Assembly (NCBI GenBank): GCA_003520455.1
Contig: DOUV01000349.1
Coordinates: 1-8,112 of the forward strand
Source of the DNA: Chloroflexota bacterium
GTDB lineage: Bacteria > Chloroflexota > Anaerolineae > Ardenticatenales > Ardenticatenaceae
Reading direction: 5' to 3'
DNA: 8,112 nucleotides
Below the pieces are notes generated by a model. That model was not told the origin of the DNA, did no database searches, and saw nothing but the letters and a program-made list of their open reading frames with translations. Of this stretch, positions 1 to 6,267 are shown in pieces (position 1 is the stretch's first letter; every line of letters begins with the position of its first letter). Made by a program: the position numbers and the translations under genes.

Positions 1-221
1 AACAGCAGGCTGCGGGCCCGCGCGGGGTCTACTGTCAGCGTCGCGCCGTGCAAAAGCGGGCGACTGCCCACGGCGCGGCTCCGATCGAGGGCCGGAACGC
101 CCTCCACCCAAAAGGCGGCAGCTGCGGACCGGAGAACCGTCGCCTGGAGGGTCGCCAGCGGCGCGACCGTCGGGTCAGTTCGGGCCAGCGCCTCGAGGCG
201 CTCGATCGTCCCCTCGGTCAC
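1..221 (-). CDS. fdhE: FdhE-like formate dehydrogenase maturation protein, N-terminal part (cut by window edge)
   Basis: About 73 residues are readable from a GTG start, and the frame is still open at the window edge. The start is supported by an AGGAG (230-234) 8 nt upstream and by the GTGA overlap with the lipoprotein stop, a classic coupled start. The visible protein begins MTEGTIERLEALARTDP and later contains AVGSRPLLHG followed by TLTVDP. From memory, FdhE family N-termini have an amphipathic helical start, a central 'P-x-L' stretch, and a G-x-PLL motif before a short beta strand, which this matches. FdhE is a cytoplasmic rubredoxin-like iron protein needed to mature respiratory formate dehydrogenases. 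Its CxxC zinc/iron motifs lie in the C-terminal half, outside the window. The position after the structural genes matches the E. coli fdoGHI-fdhE order, which supports the call. The identification rests on about 70 residues and synteny, so another accessory factor remains possible. Confidence 0.72.
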   Translation of the reverse strand, partial: MTEGTIERLEALARTDPTVAPLATLQATVLRSAAAAFWVEGVPALDRSRAVGSRPLLHGATLTVDPARARSLL

Positions 222-451
222 GGGTTCGTCTCCTGTTTGATCTTTTCAATCGCCTGGCCCCGCAACGGCTCCTGATAGCTTGGAACGGTCGTGCCGTGGA
301 TCTCCAGCGTTGACGCCCCCAGATGCCGGTTGCCGATGTCGCCGCCCTGGGCGCCCCCGCGCGTCCGCGAGGCCTCCGGCCCACAACCGGCAAGCAGCAG
401 GCCAAGCACGACCAGAGTGACGACCAGTCCTGGTTTTATCTGATCAGCCAT
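218..451 (-). CDS. Small predicted lipoprotein of unknown function in the fdh operon (77 aa)
   Basis: I do not recognise this protein. Seen in sequence: a short N-terminus with one lysine (residue 6), a hydrophobic stretch at about residues 8-22, and a lipobox LLAGC with the acceptor cysteine at residue 23. The mature part is about 55 residues, polar, with a run GDIGNRHLGAS and an acidic/basic C-terminus (IEKIKQETNP). Signal peptidase II would cleave before Cys23, leaving a lipid-anchored peptide on the outer face of the membrane, the side where the Tat-exported FDH subunits act. The ATG overlaps the end of the NrfD-type gene by 16 nt and is preceded by GGGAAG. The stop overlaps the fdhE start by 4 nt. 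Such tight coupling on both sides argues for a real gene with a role connected to the dehydrogenase, for example assembly or stability, but that is inference. Only the lipoprotein nature is well supported. Confidence 0.8.
   Translation of the reverse strand: MADQIKPGLVVTLVVLGLLLAGCGPEASRTRGGAQGGDIGNRHLGASTLEIHGTTVPSYQEPLRGQAIEKIKQETNP
230..234 (-). promoter_or_regulatory. Ribosome binding site deciding the GTG start of fdhE
   Basis: AGGAG on the minus strand lies 8 nt before GTG at 221-219, inside the end of the lipoprotein gene. No ATG in the same frame has a comparable site, so it fixes a start that ATG-only gene calling would miss. Confidence 0.6.
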
Positions 452-1365
452 GTTGTCACTTCCCTTATCCCCTCTGACGACATAACGATAACCATCCGCA
501 GAAGGAAGCCGCCGATCAGCACCAACACCGCTGCAGCGGGTACAGTCAGGTTCCCCAGGAGGTCAGAACGCCACTCGAGCACCAGCGGCACCAGGATTCC
601 AACCACCACGACGCCGAGCACCAGCGTGAGCCCCCAGACGTTGAACCAGGCCTGGGCCACCGCGCCGAGTGAGATGACCGCCACGATCAGCACCAGCAGT
701 TCGAGCACCAGTGCCCAGCGATCCATCCGCTCGAGCCAGCCCAACGAAGTGGGTACCACCTCACGGCCTCCCCGAGCCACCAGGAGGAGGAGGGCGGCCG
801 CGGTGGAGGCGGCCGAGAAGAGAAAGAGCAGGCCCAGCAGGTTGGTGTCGGCCCAGATTGGCCGGTTGGTGACCGTGAGCAGCACACCGGTGTAACTGGC
901 GAGGAAGAAACCCACCAGGCCACCGAGCACAGCGATGATCATCTTCAAACCATCGTGGCGCAGGACCCGCAGCGGCTCCCAGGGCAGGCGACCACTCTGG
1001 GCAAGCGCGCCAACAGCCGCCAGGAAGCTGAAGAGGCCGAAGATCAGCAGTGCCCACGAGCCGACCGACATCGGCGACCACCACTTGAACATCGGCAGCG
1101 GGGCGCGCTCCGACTGGATCAACATGTGCCAGAAGCGCTCGGGGCGCGTGAGGTCGAGGATCAGCAGCGGGGCGGCAGGCAAGAAGGATACAAACGCCGT
1201 ATAGTACCCCAGCCGTGCGAGCGGTCGGTCACGCTCCTCTCCGAAGAGGTCAACCATCGCCGCGAGGAAGAAGCTCCCACCCGCAAGCCCGCCGAAGAAG
1301 AAGTAGAGAATGACGAGCCATTCCCAGCCCGGCGAGGTCGTGAAGAAGGTATCAGATGGTGGCAT
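436..1365 (-). CDS. NrfD/PsrC-type quinone-interacting membrane subunit of formate dehydrogenase (309 aa)
   Basis: This integral membrane subunit would take electrons from the iron-sulfur subunit and pass them to the quinone pool. Eight hydrophobic helices are readable at about residues 16-38, 53-72, 102-122, 140-165, 176-196, 216-240, 245-263 and 274-295, as expected for NrfD/PsrC proteins of about 300 residues. Family-like motifs seen are the glycine-rich FFGGLAGGSFF in helix 1, LTRPERFWHML after helix 2, and ASYTGVLLTVTNRPIW in the helix 4-5 region. There is no bis-histidine pattern typical of the cytochrome b556 subunits (FdnI/FdoI), so electron transfer to quinone is probably heme-free here. 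The ATG has AAGGAG 6 nt upstream and starts 12 nt after the iron-sulfur gene stops. The 3' end overlaps the lipoprotein gene by 16 nt. Partnering with FDH is inferred from operon position; the family itself is clear. Confidence 0.9.
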   Translation of the reverse strand: MPPSDTFFTTSPGWEWLVILYFFFGGLAGGSFFLAAMVDLFGEERDRPLARLGYYTAFVSFLPAAPLLILDLTRPERFWHMLIQSERAPLPMFKWWSPMSVGSWALLIFGLFSFLAAVGALAQSGRLPWEPLRVLRHDGLKMIIAVLGGLVGFFLASYTGVLLTVTNRPIWADTNLLGLLFLFSAASTAAALLLLVARGGREVVPTSLGWLERMDRWALVLELLVLIVAVISLGAVAQAWFNVWGLTLVLGVVVVGILVPLVLEWRSDLLGNLTVPAAAVLVLIGGFLLRMVIVMSSEGIREVTTWLIR

Positions 1366-1377
1366 TGTCTTCTCCTT

Positions 1378-2202
1378 TCAGCGAAGATCTTCAGGTTCGC
1401 TCACGGCCGCGCCGCCCATGCGCCGCTGGCGGAAGCTGAGCAGCCCGAGAAATCCCAGTAACACCGCCCCCGCAGCGGAGAAGATGGAACTGGGAACGAG
1501 ATTGCGACTGGGAAGCTGCGGTTTTCTTGGCAGGCCATAGACCTCCGGCTCGTCAACCAGCAGGAAGAAGGCGTTCAGACCGCCAATCTTCTCCGTGTAC
1601 CCATCGCCCTGGACCCCATAGAGATAGGCGTCGCTCCGGCCCTGATCGTGAAGTTGCTGCACGCGTGCCTGGGCTTTCTGCTGGAGTTCGCGGATCGTCC
1701 CGAATTGGATCGAGTCGGTCGGACAGGCCTTCGCACAGGCCGGCTCCAGCCCCCCTTGCAGCCGATCGTAGCACAGCGTGCACTTCCCGGCGCTCTTGGT
1801 CACCGGATTGATCTCGATGACGCCGAACGGGCAGGCGCCAATACAGTCGCGGCAGCCGTTGCAGACGTCGGACTGGATCACCACGGTATCAAACTCGGTC
1901 CGGATGATCGCACCGGTCGGACAGACCTCGAGGCAACCCGCCTGCACACAGTGCTTGCACACGTCGCTCATCAAAAGCCAGCGGGCCTGCTCGGTGCGAT
2001 CGGGGGTGAACTGCTCGACGAACTGGACGTGCCGCCAGTGGATACCGTCCAGGGTCCGGGTGTTATCATAGCTGTTGCCACTCAGCGTAGTGACACCGCC
2101 GTTTCGCGCGGGAAGCTGGTTCCACTCCTTACAGGCCACCTCGCACGCCTTGCACCCGATGCAGACAGTCGTATCGGTAAAGAAGCCCATCGGTTCAGCC
2201 AT
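1378..2202 (-). CDS. fdhH-like (fdnH/fdoH): Formate dehydrogenase iron-sulfur (beta) subunit with four [4Fe-4S] clusters (274 aa)
   Basis: This electron-transfer subunit carries electrons from the catalytic subunit to the membrane subunit. Four cysteine groups are visible: C14-C17-C20-C24, C82-C85-C90-C94, C114-C117-C120-C124, and C141-C144-C156-C160. These give the ligands for four cubane clusters in the DMSO-reductase-family beta-subunit (FdnH/HybA/NrfC) pattern. A single hydrophobic segment at about residues 238-257, followed by RQRR, is a C-terminal membrane anchor like that of FdnH, with the basic stretch on the inner side. The protein has no signal peptide of its own and would be exported together with the Tat-bearing catalytic subunit. 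The ATG has a very strong AGGAGG 6 nt upstream. The gene is separated from the catalytic gene by a 146-bp structured spacer and from the membrane subunit gene by 12 bp. Length and motifs match the family. Confidence 0.93.
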   Translation of the reverse strand: MAEPMGFFTDTTVCIGCKACEVACKEWNQLPARNGGVTTLSGNSYDNTRTLDGIHWRHVQFVEQFTPDRTEQARWLLMSDVCKHCVQAGCLEVCPTGAIIRTEFDTVVIQSDVCNGCRDCIGACPFGVIEINPVTKSAGKCTLCYDRLQGGLEPACAKACPTDSIQFGTIRELQQKAQARVQQLHDQGRSDAYLYGVQGDGYTEKIGGLNAFFLLVDEPEVYGLPRKPQLPSRNLVPSSIFSAAGAVLLGFLGLLSFRQRRMGGAAVSEPEDLR

Positions 2203-2348
2203 ATCGTTCCTCCTGAGCGGTTGCAGGTTGGAGACGCCCCACCGGGGCGTCTGTACAGGTTTCAGGTTGAAGGTTCGGCGTCACCACGAGGCGCTCCATG
2301 GCCTCAACCCCCAACCTTCAACCTTCTAACCCTCAACCTTCCAACCCC
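2203..2348 (-). repeat. Structured repeat-rich spacer between fdhG and the iron-sulfur subunit gene
   Basis: The 146-bp spacer is the only sizeable gap inside the operon. It holds a perfect 9-bp hairpin (AGACGCCCC at 2232-2240, GGGGCGTCT at 2244-2252, 3-nt loop). It also has a perfect 12-bp inverted repeat (AGGTTGAAGGTT at 2264-2275 with AACCTTCAACCT at 2313-2324) and imperfect tandem CAACCTTC-like units at about 2304-2346. The short hexamer CAGGTT occurs three times (2224, 2256, 2263). There is no T-run after the GC hairpin on the minus strand, so it is not a typical intrinsic terminator. It could instead act as an mRNA stability or processing element that sets the ratio of the subunits, or it may be a small intergenic repeat. 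Confidence 0.7.
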
Positions 2349-5300
2349 CTAGGCCTTTTCCACGTTGCACATGAAGGCCTTGCCCTCATGGATTGTGACG
2401 TTCGGGTCGCCGACCATGTGGGTCAGGTCGTTGACGACGTCGCCGGTAACGACCCCCTGGTAGCCCCAGTGCCAGGGCATCCCCACGTGATGGAACGTCT
2501 TGCCGTCGATGACGAATGGTCGCAGCCGGCGTGTCACCAGCGCCTTGGCCTTGATGGCCCCGCGCGGACTCGTGACCCTCACCCAGTCCAGGTTGCGGAT
2601 GCCCTTCTCCTCAGCCAGTTCAGGGCCCATCTCGATGAAGAGCTCCGGCTGGAGTTCGGCCAGCCATGGGTTCCAGCGAGTCATCACGCCTGAGAGATGG
2701 TGCTCGGTCAGGCGATAGGTGGTGATGATGTAGGGGAATTGCGGGTCGCCGACCTGAGCGATCTTGTTGTCGGGCCGGTCCCAATACTTCAGCACCGGGT
2801 TGTACTGCTGCTTGTAGAGCGGGTTGTGAACCGGCGCCTCATACGGTTCGTAGTAGGTGGGAATCGGGCCATCCACGAGTCCGGTCGGCGCGAAGAGCCA
2901 GGCCCGGCCGTCCGACTTCATAATAAAGGGCTCTGAACCGGAATGGGCGTCGAGCCCGATCCCGTTCGGATCAGCCTGCGCATCCGGCGGCTTCTTCGGC
3001 GGGAAATCCGGCACGTCGAACCCGGTCCACTGGGTCCCATCCCACCAGATCCACTTCTTGCGCTCGCTCCATGGCTGTCCATCCGGACGCGCCGAGGCAC
3101 GGTTGTAGAGGAGGCGGCGGTTGGCCGGCCAGGCGAACGCCCACTCGAGTTGGCTCCCCGTTGGATTCTCGGGGTCGGATTGGCGACTCGCCGCCCGGTT
3201 CTTATCCGGACTTGGGAAGATACCGGTGTAGATCCAGGTCGAGCCCGTCGTCGAGCCGTCGTCCTTCATGTCCGCGAAGCTTTTCAGGTGTTCCGAAGGA
3301 TTGTCGGTCTGGTAGCCATTGATCTCCTTCAACACTTTGTGGATGTCTGGCTCGCCCTGAATCTTGGTGTTTTCCGGATACTCACCCTCGTCGTAGTCAA
3401 ATTCCCACAGCAGGTTCTTGAAGCCCTCGTCCCGAGGCTCGGTGCTGTCGGCATACATCGCCTTCAGTCGCTTGGCAAGTTGGTGGGTGAACCAGGCATC
3501 CGAGCGGGCATCGGCTGGGGGATCTGCAGCCTTCTCGTGCCACTGGACCCAGCGCTGGGTGTTGGTGAAGCTGCCCTCTATCTCCGCCACCTGAGCTGAG
3601 GGGAAGAGGAAGACCTCGGTCTGAATGTCCTCCGGTCGAACCTCCCCGCTTCTGATCTCCGGCGCGTTGTACCAGAACGAGGCGGTCTCGTGCTCGAAGT
3701 TGTCTTTGACCACCAGCCACTCGAGCTTGCCCAGCGCCTTGCGCTGCAAGCTGCCGTTGAGCGACGTCGCCGGGTTCTGGCCCATGCAGAACATCCCCTT
3801 CACTTTGCCGTCGGCCATCGCGACCATCATCGGCATGTGCGAGTGGTCGCCGCTGATCTTGGGATGCCAGTCATAGCCGAAGTCGTTCTCGGGAGTGGCA
3901 GCGTCGCCGAACATGGACTTGAGGTAGCTGACGAAGAACTTCGGCGTGTTGGCCCAGTAGCCGGTTGGCAGCGTCTCGGTGGCCAGGTAATCCGCCAGGG
4001 TGTCATGCTTCTTGAGCGCGCTGGGGGCCGCCATGTAACCACAGACGCTGTGGTACAGGGTCGGGATGTCGGTGCAGCCCTGGATCGTAGCGTGGCCGCG
4101 CAGCGCCTGGATGCCGCCGCCGGGACGCCCCATGTTCCCGAGCAGCAGTTGAAGGGTGGCACAACAAGAGATCATCTGCGGGCCCATGCTGTGCTGGGTC
4201 CAGGCGACAGCGTAGCAGAAGGAGGTGGTGCGGTCGGCTCCGGAGTTTTCGAGGATCGTCTCGGCGACCTTCAGGAAGGTCTCCTGGGGGCAACCGGTGA
4301 CCCGCTCGACCATCTCGGGCGTGTAGCGGGAGTAGTGGCGCTTGAGAATCTGGAAGACGGTGCGCGGGTCCTGAAGGGTCTCGTCGCGCTGTGCCGGTGG
4401 CTTGAGGAGCGATCTCACCAGTGGATCGAAGGGTGGCCCTTTGGGTGGTTGCTGGCCTTGCTCCCCCTGACCGCCCGACTGTACCGGCTGCTCGCCGGAC
4501 TGCGCTGTCGCCGCCGCCCGGCCGCCTTCGCTGGCTTCCCCTCGAGCGTATTGCCAGGTTGCGTTGTCGTACACGGCGAGGAACCCGTTGAGCGGATCGC
4601 CCTTGTACTCCATCAAGCCCGAGAAAACGCCGTCCAGGTCCTCGGTATCCTTGAACTCCGCGTTGATGATCGTCGGGGCGTTGGTGTAGTTGACGACGAA
4701 TTCCTTGAAGAAGGGATCGTTATTCCAGCGATCGCTGTTGATCACGTAGTTGATCAGCCCGCCGAGAAAGGCGATGTCGCTGCCGGCCCGTATCGGCGCA
4801 TAGACATTGGACACCGCCGAGGTGCGGGTAAAACGCGGATCGACATGGATAAGGGTGGCACCCTTGAGTTTGGCCTTCATCGCCCACGTGAAGGCACACG
4901 GGTGATTCTCGGCCATATTGGAACCTTCAAAGACGATGCAATCGGCGTCGGCCAGGCTGGCAGCGTACATCGTAGCCGCGCCGCGTCCCATTCTGACCCC
5001 CAGACCGGGGACACTGGAGGAGTGTCATATCCGCGCCTGGTTTTCGATCGGGACGATGCCGAGCCCTCGCATCAGCTTCTGTTGCAGGTAGTTCCACTCG
5101 TTGTCCATCGTCGCGCCGCCGAGCGAGAAGATGGCCGTCGTGGCGTTGACCCCCTTCGTCATGCGATTGCCCTTCGCGTCCACGACCTCCATCTCCTCGA
5201 CGAAGGTCTCGTCGCGGGTCTTCTTCAACAACTCGGCGACCCGGTCCATCGCCTGGTCGAGGTCCCAGACCTCCCACTCGGTGCCGCCTGGTGGGCGGTG

Positions 5301-5630
5301 GAGCACTCTCGTCAGGCGGTTGGGGTTGACGTGGAGTTGGAAGGTGGCCGCGCCCTTGGGGCAGAGGGTCCCCTGGTTGACCGGGCTGTCGGGGTTGCCC
5401 TCGATGTTGACGATCTTGCCGTCGACAGTGTGGACAAGGGTGCTGCAGCCAACCGCGCAGTAGGGACAGACGCTGGGAAACGTCTTCGCGTTCTTGATCC
5501 GAAGTTCCTGGGCCCGAGCGACCTTCGGCTGCAAATCAGCGCCCAGACCCGCCAGCGCCCCCACGGCCGTGCCGGCCATGGTGGCGCCGGAAATCTTGAG
5601 AAACTGGCGGCGACTCACGGTGTGCCCCAT
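2349..5630 (-). CDS. fdhG-like (fdnG/fdoG): Formate dehydrogenase catalytic (alpha) subunit, selenoprotein with in-frame UGA (1093 aa)
   Basis: This is the catalytic subunit of a respiratory, membrane-bound formate dehydrogenase: formate to CO2 at a Mo/W-bis-molybdopterin site. A Tat signal is visible (SRRQFLK at residues 6-12, then a hydrophobic stretch), so the enzyme faces outward. Residues C55, C58, C62 and C90 bind one [4Fe-4S] cluster, with K92 after it. The frame is interrupted by TGA at 5025-5027, codon 202, in the context NQARI-Sec-HSSSVP, which aligns with the Sec196-His197 region of E. coli FdnG. Reading it as Sec joins 201 residues to 11 bridging residues and the remaining 880. 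Later landmarks are FEGSNMAENHP, HYSRYTPEMVE, FCYAVAWTQHSMGPQ, and a C-terminal molybdopterin-dinucleotide domain (about 960-1093, with MTRWNPWL and GMPWHWG). A Q/G/P-rich linker at about 364-400 is an expansion compared with FdnG. The start has AAAGGGG 6 nt upstream. Length is close to the family's roughly 1015 residues plus the linker. The alternative, a pseudogene with a nonsense mutation, is unlikely given the SECIS hairpin. Confidence 0.95.
4986..5027 (-). promoter_or_regulatory. Bacterial SECIS element with the selenocysteine UGA (codon at 5025-5027)
   Basis: The hairpin starts at the UGA inside the coding sequence, as bacterial SECIS elements do. CCCC (5007-5010) and GGGG (4998-5001) close an apical loop GGUCU (5002-5006). 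The loop begins at nucleotide 22 counted from the U of UGA, the same offset and same loop as in E. coli fdhF as I recall it. A U occupies position 17, where SelB recognition needs a bulged U in fdhF. UCC (positions 7-9) can pair with GGA (40-42) as a lower stem. This would recruit SelB with Sec-tRNA. The selA/B/C/D genes are not in this window. Confidence 0.88.
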
Positions 5631-5897
5631 ACTCTACCCCTTTCTACTGGCGAAGAGACTGGCAGCCTCAACTGCCGGGATACTCTCGGAGAGAAAAGAA
5701 CACAAACGCCCCTGTCAATCGCAGACAGGGGCGACAAGGGTGGTGCCCGCCGGCGGACGGAGACGACAATAACTACACTACACGGGCCTCAAGCGCTGCT
5801 GGAGTGGCTCGATAGCGCGCGGCGGCGAACTGGGGCGCGGCATTCGTGCTCTGTACGCGGAGATGCGATCAGGAAGTGAATGGAGCATAGCAAAAAG
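5631..5897 (-). promoter_or_regulatory. Long structured 5' leader of the fdh operon
   Basis: The stretch from the inferred transcription start (about 5897) to the fdhG ATG holds no convincing gene. Reading the minus strand, about 165 nt of GC-rich sequence precedes the terminator-like hairpin at 5707-5733. A second hairpin follows (CTGCC/GGCAG at 5661-5676, extendable by AGAG/CTCT at 5653-5656 and 5683-5686 region), then the ribosome binding site AAAGGGG (5637-5643). The CCCCT of the terminator's 5' arm could pair with AGGGG of the ribosome binding site, a weak 5-bp alternative. The layout suggests attenuation. I do not recognise a known riboswitch class with certainty; a molybdenum-cofactor riboswitch would be the natural candidate for this gene and is untested. 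Confidence 0.45.
5693..5733 (-). terminator. Intrinsic terminator or attenuator in the fdh leader
   Basis: A perfect 10-bp GC-rich stem, CGCCCCTGTC and GACAGGGGCG (5707-5716 and 5724-5733), encloses a 7-nt loop. On the minus strand it is followed by TTTGTGTTCTTTTC. The plus strand has no T-run after it, so the direction is minus. It lies between the operon promoter and fdhG, so either it ends a short upstream transcript of about 200 nt or it is a regulated attenuator that must be read through to express the operon. Confidence 0.6.
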
Positions 5898-5903
5898 TGT
5901 ACC

Positions 5904-5933
5904 ATTATATCGCGTCCAATTCAACCTATTCAA
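5904..5933 (-). promoter_or_regulatory. Sigma70-type promoter of the fdh operon
   Basis: On the minus strand, TTGAAT (5928-5933) is separated by 18 nt from a perfect TATAAT (5904-5909). Transcription would start near 5897. It lies about 40 bp outside the end of the IS256 remnant (5975), so the mobile elements did not cut it off from the operon. This is pattern-based only. Confidence 0.6.
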
Positions 5934-5974
5934 ACATCGCTCATATTGGTGTAGCATGTGCGAGCGCGACGGGC

Positions 5975-6267
5975 GGTATGTCAAGAGCTGTGTAAAATCT
6001 CGGGCTGGCTGGCCACCTTCGCAGGTACGGTAATTCTGCGGAGCTTCAAGCTCCGCGTGACGGCATGGAACATTAACAAACAGCTATTTGCATTCCGAAA
6101 GGCAGCGGCCCTTTTGTGACTGCGTTTTTTGACTTCGCCAACCAGCCGTTCGATACAATTGGTGGTGCGGATGAATTTCCAGTGCTTTTCCGGGAAGGCA
6201 TAGAAAGTCAGACAAGCCTCTAAATCGCGTTGCAAGCAGGCCACGGCGGTCGGGTAGATATACTACC
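5975..6267 (-). mobile_element. IS256-family element remnant (right end plus transposase C-terminus)
   Basis: The left boundary is set by GGTATGTCAAGAGCTGTGTA starting at 5975, which resembles the terminal inverted repeats of IS256-family elements (the minus strand reads TTTACACAGCTCTTGACATA). The rest is the 3' end of the transposase gene. The 5' part of the element is missing: at about 6262-6267 the sequence changes to the inverted repeat of the neighbouring IS701-like element. Nothing to the right of that element continues the transposase, so this is a decayed or deleted copy rather than one simply split by insertion. Confidence 0.7.
5981..6261 (-). pseudogene. IS256-family (mutator-type) transposase, C-terminal fragment
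   Basis: About 90 residues are left of a family that is usually around 400. The recognisable block is FPEKHWKFIRTTNCIERLV followed by GEVKKRSHKRAAAFRNANS, matching the 'FP..hW..irTTN.IER...E.kkR' C-terminal signature of mutator/IS256 transposases. The preceding YPTAVACLQRDLEACL also fits the family and is in frame upstream of the GTG at 6244, showing that the homology runs past any usable start. An in-frame TAG at 6262-6264 and the neighbouring IS end then stop it. It lacks the N-terminal DNA-binding region and most of the catalytic domain, so it cannot be functional. Confidence 0.82.

Noticed and set aside
2232..2252. An intrinsic terminator between the alpha and beta subunit genes.
   Set aside because: The GC stem is not followed by a T-run on the minus strand (CAACCTGCAACCG follows), and the downstream subunit genes belong to the same complex.
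1527..2352. Plus-strand open frames opposite the iron-sulfur subunit gene.
   Set aside because: The four Cys cluster motifs place the gene on the minus strand; the plus-strand frames have no start signals or recognisable domains.
5025..5027. A nonsense mutation making the FDH alpha gene a pseudogene.
   Set aside because: The stop is TGA at the known Sec position, followed by His, with a SECIS hairpin at the right distance and an intact frame for the remaining 891 residues.
5700..5760. T-box-like string GACAAGGGTGGTGCCCGC on the plus strand after a hairpin.
   Set aside because: It differs from the T-box core GGGTGGNACCGCG at key positions. A plus-strand leader would need a stem I that overlaps the fdhG start, and no aminoacyl-tRNA synthetase gene follows on the plus strand. 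The T-run of the hairpin is on the minus strand.
3690..5879. A 729-codon open frame on the plus strand opposite the FDH catalytic gene.
   Set aside because: It is a GC-driven antisense shadow. The minus strand encodes a clear FdnG-family protein, and the plus-strand translation is compositionally biased (rich in Arg, Val, Gly) with no recognisable motif.
5778..5984. A 68-codon minus-strand frame covering the leader and promoter.
   Set aside because: It spans the TATAAT promoter and the IS256 end, shows no recognisable motif, and its position is better explained as non-coding leader.
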